This document shows positions 58,850 to 64,000 of a stretch of DNA of 64,000 nt, in pieces. Every line of letters begins with the position of its first letter. Position 1 is the first letter of the stretch. The notes under the pieces are model-generated. The model did not search any database, was not told where the DNA came from, and saw nothing but the letters and a program-made list of their open reading frames with translations. Both the position numbers and the translations under genes were made by a program. Source of the stretch: Terracoccus sp. 273MFTsu3.1 (GTDB lineage Bacteria; Actinomycetota; Actinomycetes; Actinomycetales; Dermatophilaceae); NCBI RefSeq assembly GCF_000383675.1, contig NZ_KB911821.1, forward strand, positions 62,001 through 126,000. Direction: 5' to 3'.

Positions 58850-58886
58850 GAAAGGCGGTCTCCGCAGGACGCGGTGACCGCCTTTC
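58850..58886 (-). terminator. Hairpin between rpsO and pnp
   Basis: Perfect 11-base stem, GAAAGGCGGTC (58850-58860) with 58876-58886, and a 15-base loop, ten bases past the rpsO stop. It is likely a terminator or partial attenuator; in other bacteria this gap is also cleaved by RNases. Confidence 0.7.
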
Positions 58887-58895
58887 GTCACGAAC

Positions 58896-59165
58896 TCATC
58901 GACGCAGGCCGAGTCGCTTGATCAGCGAACGGTAGCGCTCGATGTCGGTCGCCTCGAGGTAGCGCAGCATGCGCTTGCGGCGGCCGACCAGCAGGAGGAG
59001 ACCACGACGGCTGTGGTGGTCGTGCTTGTGGGCCCGAGCGTGCTCGGTCAGGTCCTTGATGCGCTGCGTCAGCATCGCGATCTGGACCTCGGGAGAGCCG
59101 GTGTCGCCCTCGACCGTGGCGTACTCGGTCATGATCTGCTTCTTCACGTCAGCGTCCAAAGGCAT
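58896..59165 (-). CDS. rpsO: 30S ribosomal protein S15
   Basis: An 89-residue protein, the normal length. Seen: [51 protein letters not shown], the rRNA-binding core. AAGGAG precedes the ATG at 59165. Confidence 0.98.
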   Translation of the reverse strand: MPLDADVKKQIMTEYATVEGDTGSPEVQIAMLTQRIKDLTEHARAHKHDHHSRRGLLLLVGRRKRMLRYLEATDIERYRSLIKRLGLRR

Positions 59166-59353
59166 GGATGAACCGACTCCTTCTCATCTCGTTGCGCGGT
59201 GCTCCAGGGCATGTCCACCTGGGCGCTATCGAATCCGCGGCCGTTCGACGGCGTCTCCAAGCGTAACAGTGGGGTACCTGCCGCCCTAATCGAGCCTCGG
59301 AGGGTGGGGCCGCCCGACCTGCCGAAGCGCGTGACCGTTTCGTGACCATCGCC

Positions 59354-59381
59354 GTGTTGGGTGGGCCCGGCCCGCGGGTAC
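59354..59381 (+). promoter_or_regulatory. Possible stress-sigma promoter of the DUF6131 gene
   Basis: GTGTTG (59354-59359), a 16-base spacer and GGGTAC (59376-59381) resemble the actinobacterial SigB/SigF pattern GTTT-N14-17-GGGTAT. The match is partial. The rest of the 262-base gap back to rpsO shows no gene. Confidence 0.3.
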
Positions 59382-59428
59382 GACAGAGATTGCTCGGGGA
59401 AACCCTCTTGAAGGAGACAAGCGACACC

Positions 59429-59584
59429 ATGATCGTTCTCGGACTCATCCTGCTGCTCATTGGCATCTTCGCCAAGATCAGCATTCTGACCACGATCGGC
59501 ATCATTCTTGTCGTCGTGGGCGCGGTGCTCTTCATCCTCGGCGCGTCTGGTCGCGCCATCGGTGGCCGGAAGCACTGGTACTGA
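59429..59584 (+). CDS. DUF6131-type small membrane protein
   Basis: A 51-residue protein, MIVLGLILLLIGIFAKISIL then TTIGIILVVVGAVLFILG, with two hydrophobic helices and a short basic C-terminus (GRAIGGRKHWY). It matches small actinobacterial DUF6131 proteins, which have no known function. GAAGGAG lies before the ATG at 59429. Codon use is slightly less GC-rich than its neighbours. It is monocistronic, ending in a strong hairpin. Confidence 0.82.
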   Translation: MIVLGLILLLIGIFAKISILTTIGIILVVVGAVLFILGASGRAIGGRKHWY

Positions 59585-59608
59585 TCGGTCGCACCACCAG
59601 CTGGAACC

Positions 59609-59639
59609 AGACGCCCCCGCGGTCTCCGCGGGGGCGTCT
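59609..59639 (+). terminator. Terminator of the DUF6131 gene
   Basis: Perfect 14-base stem, AGACGCCCCCGCGG (59609-59622) with 59626-59639, a 3-base loop, then TTGC. It is the tightest hairpin in the window. Confidence 0.85.
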
Positions 59640-59822
59640 TGCATCCCCGGCCCGCACCGCTCGCGTGCGGGAGGGGTCCTATGCCGTCCGCCGGGCCTTC
59701 GCCCCACGACCCCGTGCGTCGGGCGATCGTTCAGGACGTCCGCAGCCGGTCGAGCGTGAGGCGGACCGCCCGCTCGGTGCTCGTGGTCGACCACGGACCT
59801 CCGTCGAGGGCCACCCAGACGA
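59640..59822. other. Gap between two terminators, no clear gene
   Basis: Nothing convincing lies between the DUF6131 and lpdA terminators. One minus-strand frame ending at 59731 reads plausibly for about 30 codons (SLVWVALDGGPWSTTSTERA, then VRLTLDRLRTS) but has no start before the lpdA terminator. It may be a decayed gene end or chance. Confidence 0.5.
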
Positions 59823-59857
59823 GCGAGGGCGCCCCCGACGAACGGGAGCGCCCTCGC
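59823..59857 (-). terminator. Terminator of lpdA
   Basis: A 10-base perfect stem, GCGAGGGCGC (59823-59832) with 59848-59857. The loop contains a further CCCG/CGGG pairing. It is about 40 bases past the lpdA stop. Confidence 0.65.
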
Positions 59858-59898
59858 GAGCCGGCCGGACGGCATACGCACGCCTGTCCGGGCGATGC

Positions 59899-61296
59899 TC
59901 AGAAGTTGATCATGTGGCCGGCGATGCCGTGGACGGCCTCCTTGACGGCCTCGCCGAGCGTCGGGTGCGCGAAGACCGTGCGCGACACCTCGTCCGCGGT
60001 GAGGTCCCACGTCTGCGCGAGGTTGAGGACCGGGAGCAGCTCGGTGACGTCGGGCCCGATCATCGCCGCGCCGAGGATCTCGTTGTGCTCCGCGTCGGCA
60101 ATGACCTTGACGAAGCCGACGGGCTCGCCGAGGCCCATCGCCTTGCCGTTGGCCGAGAAGGGGAACGTCGCCGTCTTGACGTCGTGACCGGCCTCCTTGG
60201 CCTGCGCCTCCGAGAGACCCATCGAGCCGATCTGCGGCTGGCAGTAGGTCGCCCGCGGGATGAAGGCGAAGTCGATGGCCATCGTCTCGACGCCGGCGAT
60301 CGTCTCGGCGGCGACGATGCCCATGGCCTCGGCCACGTGGGCGAGCATGAGCTTGGCCGTCACGTCACCGATCGCGTAGACGTTGGGGACGTTGGTGCGG
60401 CCGTACTCGTCGATGGCGATGGCGCCGCGGTCGGTGAGCTCGACGCCCGTCGCCTCGAGACCGAAGCCCTCGGTGCGCGGCGCGAAGCCGATGGCCGACA
60501 GCAGCCGGTCGGCCTCGAGGACCTGCTGGTCGCCGCCGGCCGCCGGGCTGACCGTGACCTTGACGCCCGAGCCGGTGTCCTCGACGGACTCGACCTTGGT
60601 GCCGAGCATGACCTTCACGCCGAGCTTCTTGTAGTGCTTGAGCAGCTCCTTGGACACATCCGCGTCCTCGGTGGGGACCATGCGGTCGAGGAACTCGACG
60701 ATCGTCACGTCGACGCCGAAGTTCTTCATGACGTAGGCGAACTCGACGCCGATGGCGCCGGACCCGGCGATGATGATCGAGCCGGGCAGCTCGGGGTCGA
60801 GGATCTGCTCCTCGTAGGTGACGACGTTCTTGCTGACCTCGACTCCGGGGATCATGCGGGTGACCGAGCCGGTCGCGAGGATGAGGTTGTCGAAGGTGAT
60901 CGTGCGCTTCTCGCCCGAGTTGAGGGCGATGTCCATCGAGGACGCCGACGTCAGGGTGCCCCAGCCGTCGATCTCCTCGATCTTGTTCTTCTTCATGAGG
61001 AAGTGGACGCCCCTGACGATGCCCTCCGAGACCTTGCGGCTGCGGGCGTGCGTCGGGCCGTAGCTCATCGTGGCGTCGCCCTCGATGCCGAACTTCGCCT
61101 TCTCGTGGGTCAGCGTGTGCGAGAGCTCGGCGTTCTTGAGGAGGGCCTTGCTCGGGATGCAGCCGACGTTGAGGCAGACGCCGCCCCAGTACTGCTTCTC
61201 CACGACCGCGACCTTCTTGCCGAGCTGGGACGCGCGGATCGCCGCGACGTAGCCACCAGGACCGGCACCGAGCACAACGACATCGAAATCAGCCAT
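59899..61296 (-). CDS. lpdA: Dihydrolipoyl dehydrogenase
   Basis: The E3 flavoprotein of 2-oxoacid dehydrogenase complexes, which reoxidises lipoamide with NAD. The 465-residue protein has [17 protein letters not shown] (FAD), the redox-active [32 protein letters not shown] (NAD), [18 protein letters not shown] and the catalytic [16 protein letters not shown]. It is monocistronic and divergent from the DUF3311 gene. Confidence 0.96.
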   Translation of the reverse strand: MADFDVVVLGAGPGGYVAAIRASQLGKKVAVVEKQYWGGVCLNVGCIPSKALLKNAELSHTLTHEKAKFGIEGDATMSYGPTHARSRKVSEGIVRGVHFLMKKNKIEEIDGWGTLTSASSMDIALNSGEKRTITFDNLILATGSVTRMIPGVEVSKNVVTYEEQILDPELPGSIIIAGSGAIGVEFAYVMKNFGVDVTIVEFLDRMVPTEDADVSKELLKHYKKLGVKVMLGTKVESVEDTGSGVKVTVSPAAGGDQQVLEADRLLSAIGFAPRTEGFGLEATGVELTDRGAIAIDEYGRTNVPNVYAIGDVTAKLMLAHVAEAMGIVAAETIAGVETMAIDFAFIPRATYCQPQIGSMGLSEAQAKEAGHDVKTATFPFSANGKAMGLGEPVGFVKVIADAEHNEILGAAMIGPDVTELLPVLNLAQTWDLTADEVSRTVFAHPTLGEAVKEAVHGIAGHMINF

Positions 61297-61379
61297 GGCG
61301 ACACCCTATCCGTGAGCGGGAGCGCTCCGAGAGGGTGCCCGCCCGCACATCACGATCTGCACAGAACCGCACAACTCGC

Positions 61380-61395
61380 TGTGTCGCAGAGCACA
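61380..61395 (+). promoter_or_regulatory. Candidate Crp/GlxR-type site
   Basis: TGTG-N8-CACA (TGTGTCGCAGAGCACA) matches the outer bases of the Crp/GlxR palindrome TGTGA-N6-TCACA, with one arm imperfect. It sits about 76 bases before the DUF3311-symporter pair. Carbon-source control of such uptake systems by this regulator is common in actinobacteria. Confidence 0.4.
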
Positions 61396-61470
61396 TGGGC
61401 CGCCGTGGCGAGAGTAAGTTTCCGCGACGCACGGCCGCACTCGTCCGGCCCGACCAACGGAGGTCACCTC

Positions 61471-61773
61471 GTGAGCACCACTCCGCACCGTCACGAGGCG
61501 CCACCGGCGAACAAGGGCCTGCTGGCCCTCGCCGGCGTGCTCCTCGCCATCCCCATCGTCGCCCTGCTCCTCGTCGGCACCTACGCCAAGGACGAGCCGC
61601 GCGTGCTCGGGTTCCCCTTCTTCATCTGGTACCAGTTCGTCTGGGTGGTGCTCTGCTCGGCCCTGACCTACACGGCGTACCGCATCGTGCTCAAGGCACG
61701 ACCCCACGTGCCGATGAGCCGCGAAGGCGACTCCTTCGACGACGACCTCCCCCGAGAGGACGGCATCCGATGA
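61471..61773 (+). CDS. DUF3311 membrane protein, partner of the symporter
   Basis: A 100-residue protein with two membrane helices (LLALAGVLLAIPIVALLLVGTY; FPFFIWYQFVWVVLCSALTYTAYRIV). This is the DUF3311 arrangement found immediately before solute:sodium symporters, where it is thought to be an accessory subunit. GGAGGT lies before the GTG at 61471. The stop overlaps the symporter ATG. Confidence 0.85.
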   Translation: MSTTPHRHEAPPANKGLLALAGVLLAIPIVALLLVGTYAKDEPRVLGFPFFIWYQFVWVVLCSALTYTAYRIVLKARPHVPMSREGDSFDDDLPREDGIR

Positions 61774-63467
61774 CCGCCATCGCACCCTCCCTCGCCCCGA
61801 CCGTCGCACCGGCGGCCGACACCGGTGGTGTCAACGGCGTGGCCCTCACCGTGCTCATCTTCTTCTTCGTCCTCGTCGCCGGAGCCGGCTTCTGGGCTGC
61901 CCGCTGGCGTCGCCCGGAGAGCATGGAGAGCCTCGAGGAGTGGGGCCTCGGCGGTCGCTCGTTCGGCACGTGGATCACGTGGTTCCTGCTCGGCGGCGAC
62001 CTCTACACGGCCTACACGTTCGTCGCGGTCCCCGCCGCCATGTGGGCCTTCGGCGCGGTCAACGGGTTCTTCGCCGTGCCCTACACGATCATCCTCTACC
62101 CCATCATCTTCGTCTTCATGTCGCGCCTCTGGTCGGTGTCGCACCGTCACGGCTACGTGACGCCCGCCGACTTCGTCGAGGGCCGCTCCGGGTCCAGGGT
62201 CCTGTCCCTCGCGGTCGCCGTCACCGGGTTCCTCGCGACGATGCCCTACATCGCCCTCCAGCTCGTCGGCATCCAGGCGGTCCTCGAGGTCGCGGGCGTC
62301 GGCGGCGGCAACAACTGGGTCGCCAAGGACCTGCCGCTCTTCATCGCGTTCCTCGTCCTCGCGCTCTACACCTACACCTCGGGGCTGCGCGCTCCGGCGA
62401 TCATCGCGTTCGTCAAGGACATCCTCATCTACCTCGTCATCATCGTCGCGGTCATCTACCTTCCCTCGAAGGTCGGCGGCTGGGGCCATGTCTTCGACTC
62501 GGCCGAGAAGAAGATGACGACGACGACCAACCCGGCGACGGGCAACCCGAACGTCTTCATCCCGGGCCCCAAGGCCTACTGGGCCTACGGCACGCTCGCC
62601 CTCGGCTCGGCTCTGGCTCTGTTCATGTACCCCCACTCGATCACGGCGACGCTGTCGGCCAAGAGCCGCAACACGATCCGCAAGAACGCCTCGATCCTGC
62701 CGGCGTACTCCTTCCTGCTCGGCCTGCTCGCCCTGCTCGGCTGGGTGGCCATCGCAGCGGGCACGAAGCCGGTCGGCCTCGACGGCAAGGTCAACGGGCA
62801 GCTCGTCATCCCGCAGCTCTTCGAGGACATGTTCCCGTCGTGGTTCGCGGGCGTGGCGTTCGCGGCGATCGCCATCGGCGCCCTCGTCCCGGCAGCGATC
62901 ATGTCGATCGCGGCGGCCAACACCTTCACACGCAACATCTACAAGGCGTGGATCAAGCCCAACGCGACCGTCCAGCAGGAAGCCAAGGTCAGCAAGCTCA
63001 CCTCGCTCGTCGTCAAGGCGTTCGCGCTGATCTTCGTGCTCACCCTCGACAAGAGCAACGCGATCAACTTCCAGCTCCTCGGTGGCATCTGGATCCTCCA
63101 GACGTTCCCGGCCCTCGTGTTCTACCTCTACACGCGGTGGTTCCACCGGTGGGCACTGCTCGCCGGCTGGGCCGTCGGCATGGTCTACGGCACGGTGGCC
63201 GCGTACAACGTGACGAACAAGGCCACCGGTGCACCGTTCGCGGGCTCGGTCGCGAACATGCCGCTCATCGGCCAGCTCGGCTACATCGCGGTGACCGCCT
63301 TCGCGTTCAACGTCGTCGTCGCCGCGATCCTCACGCTCGCGCTCCGGGCCGCCAAGGCGCCCGAGGGCAAGGACGCGACGATCCCGGCCGACTACTTCGC
63401 CGAGGCCGGGGACCCCCGCGTCGAGAAGCTGCCCGTCGGGCCGCACGAGTACACACCCTCCGCCTGA
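61770..63467 (+). CDS. Solute:sodium symporter, monocarboxylate-uptake (MctP)-like
   Basis: A 565-residue SSS-family transporter with about 13 helices. Seen: EEWGLGGRSFGTWITWFLLGGDLYTAYTFVAVP, GRSGSRVLSLAVAVTGFLATMPYIALQLVG and TLSAKSRNTIRKNASILPAYSFLLG. The pairing with DUF3311 is typical of MctP-like importers of lactate, pyruvate, acetate or similar acids; the substrate is inferred. A C-terminal tail of about 35 residues is cytosolic. ATGA overlap with the DUF3311 gene; a strong terminator follows. Confidence 0.87.
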   Translation: MTAIAPSLAPTVAPAADTGGVNGVALTVLIFFFVLVAGAGFWAARWRRPESMESLEEWGLGGRSFGTWITWFLLGGDLYTAYTFVAVPAAMWAFGAVNGFFAVPYTIILYPIIFVFMSRLWSVSHRHGYVTPADFVEGRSGSRVLSLAVAVTGFLATMPYIALQLVGIQAVLEVAGVGGGNNWVAKDLPLFIAFLVLALYTYTSGLRAPAIIAFVKDILIYLVIIVAVIYLPSKVGGWGHVFDSAEKKMTTTTNPATGNPNVFIPGPKAYWAYGTLALGSALALFMYPHSITATLSAKSRNTIRKNASILPAYSFLLGLLALLGWVAIAAGTKPVGLDGKVNGQLVIPQLFEDMFPSWFAGVAFAAIAIGALVPAAIMSIAAANTFTRNIYKAWIKPNATVQQEAKVSKLTSLVVKAFALIFVLTLDKSNAINFQLLGGIWILQTFPALVFYLYTRWFHRWALLAGWAVGMVYGTVAAYNVTNKATGAPFAGSVANMPLIGQLGYIAVTAFAFNVVVAAILTLALRAAKAPEGKDATIPADYFAEAGDPRVEKLPVGPHEYTPSA

Positions 63468-63489
63468 CGCGTCCGAGCACATATGCCGC

Positions 63490-63517
63490 AGGGCCGGGTC
63501 CGCAAGGACCCGGCCCT
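63490..63517 (+). terminator. Terminator of the symporter operon
   Basis: Perfect 12-base stem, AGGGCCGGGTCC (63490-63501) with 63506-63517, and a GCAA loop, 22 bases past the stop. Confidence 0.85.
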
Positions 63518-63546
63518 CCGCACGTCCCACCCCCACCCCACTCCCC

Positions 63547-63692
63547 GTCGAGTGAGCGCCCAACCACAGTCGAGTGAGCGCCCGATCACAGTCGAGTGAG
63601 TACGCCGTCACACCGGTCCCGGAGCGCGTGACCGAGCGCTCACTCGAGTGGGACGGGGCGCTCACTCGAGTGGGACGGGGCGCTCACTCGAC
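63547..63692. repeat. Mirrored 22-base repeat array
   Basis: Three units starting at 63547, 63569 and 63591, exactly 22 bases apart, share GTCGAGTGAG (the first two GTCGAGTGAGCGCCC). A 35-base centre follows. Then three reverse-complement units end at 63648, 63670 and 63692, again 22 bases apart, sharing GCGCTCACTCGA. The whole is a large inverted repeat built of direct repeats. It lies between the symporter terminator and the convergent last gene and codes for nothing evident. Confidence 0.85.
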
Positions 63693-63697
63693 GTCTG

Positions 63698-64000
63698 TCA
63701 GGCGTCGCGGGGGCGCTCGGGCGGCAGGGCGGCGATGGCCTCGTCGACGTCGAGACCCGTGACCTGGAGCAGGTCGACGACGGTGGAGCGGACCTGGGCG
63801 AGCACCGTCTCGGTGGCGAGGCTCGGGGTGCGTGGCACCTCCCCCGTCGCCGCGGCGACCGCCAGCAGCGCGGGCCGACCGATCTCGGGAGAGGCGTTCT
63901 CCGACAGGGCACGTCCGATGATGTCCGTCGCCGCAGCGAGCTCGAGCAGAAGCGTCTCGTAGCCCGGCGGCAGCTGCTCCCCTCGACCGACCGCGACCGT
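63698..64000 (-). CDS. C-terminal part of an unidentified protein
   Basis: The last 100 codons of a gene that begins beyond the right edge. The fragment contains LPPGYETLLLELAAATDIIG, GRPALLAVAAATGEVPRTP and ends VDEAIAALPPERPRDA. It is helical, Ala/Leu-rich and soluble-looking. It might be the cytosolic end of a FUSC-type or similar membrane protein, but I cannot assign it. Codon use fits the rest of the window. Its stop lies six bases from the mirrored repeat array. Confidence 0.6.
   Translation of the reverse strand, partial: TVAVGRGEQLPPGYETLLLELAAATDIIGRALSENASPEIGRPALLAVAAATGEVPRTPSLATETVLAQVRSTVVDLLQVTGLDVDEAIAALPPERPRDA

Noticed and set aside
56686-58935. 749-codon open frame antisense to pnp
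   Set aside because: Mirror image of pnp codon bias, rich in Asp, Arg, Leu and Val with no family features. pnp on the minus strand is unambiguous.
59731-59832. Short gene or pseudogene between DUF6131 and lpdA
   Set aside because: About 30 codons read well, but there is no start codon with a ribosome site and the frame runs into the lpdA terminator.
63547-63692. Possible CRISPR array
   Set aside because: Only three units per direction, with 7-8 base variable parts and inverted halves. No cas gene is nearby.

Overview
The window is a chromosomal segment of a high-GC Gram-positive bacterium (Actinobacteria). G+C is roughly 70% by eye, and GTG starts and ATGA/GTGA overlaps are frequent. Gene order also points to Actinobacteria: rpsO-pnp, dapB, thyA-dfrA, dapA-rnj and ftsK lie on one side, followed by rimO-pgsA-cinA-clgR, DUF3046-recA-recX, miaB-miaA-dapF and hflX. 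ClgR, DUF3046, DUF6131, a SAM-IV riboswitch and an actinobacterial-type SOS box support this. A Micrococcales host (for example an Intrasporangiaceae-like genus) is plausible, but that is inference from general resemblance.

Layout from left to right. Positions 1-10.2 kb hold a fragment that may be holA, a DinG-type helicase, a TetR/maleylpyruvate-isomerase-like pair with tandem operators, formate-tetrahydrofolate ligase, a tandem GNAT protein with a zinc-ribbon peptide, HflX, and a methyltransferase/nucleotidyltransferase pair. Positions 10.2-15.3 kb carry an FkbM methyltransferase, dapF, miaA, def and miaB on the minus strand. Positions 15.4-21 kb hold yceI with an operator-covered promoter, recX-recA with an SOS box, a macro-domain protein, DUF3046 and a membrane-anchored DUF3352 protein. 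Positions 21-26 kb hold a dipeptide epimerase, a cytosolic beta-lactamase-like hydrolase, clgR, cinA/pncC, pgsA and rimO.

Positions 26.1-36.1 kb hold an M19 dipeptidase, an ion channel with an atypical filter and a complete kdpFABCDE potassium system. This block sits between ftsK and rimO, which are usually close together. Positions 36-46.3 kb hold ftsK, a SAM-IV riboswitch driving a class-V aminotransferase, an endonuclease/exonuclease/phosphatase protein, RNase J, dapA, dfrA and thyA. Positions 46.4-50.6 kb hold a 59-residue membrane protein and the paaABCDE phenylacetyl-CoA epoxidase operon. Positions 50.7-54.6 kb hold a His-rich GNAT, azlCD, an MmcQ/YjbR protein, trhO and dapB. The right end holds a secreted repeat protein, pnp, rpsO, a DUF6131 protein, lpdA, a DUF3311/solute-symporter pair and the C-terminus of an unidentified gene.

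Most genes are conserved housekeeping: lysine and peptidoglycan precursors (dapA, dapB, dapF), tRNA and ribosome modification (miaA, miaB, rimO, trhO), folate/thymidylate synthesis (fhs, dfrA, thyA), DNA repair and segregation (recA, recX, ftsK, dinG), and RNA turnover (rnj, pnp). I see no phage, insertion sequence, CRISPR array, rRNA or tRNA gene. The most unusual signals are at DNA level: a strongly repeated octamer (CGGCATAC/GTATGCCG) across genes and gaps in both orientations, and intergenic mirrored micro-repeat arrays, the clearest at 63.55-63.69 kb.
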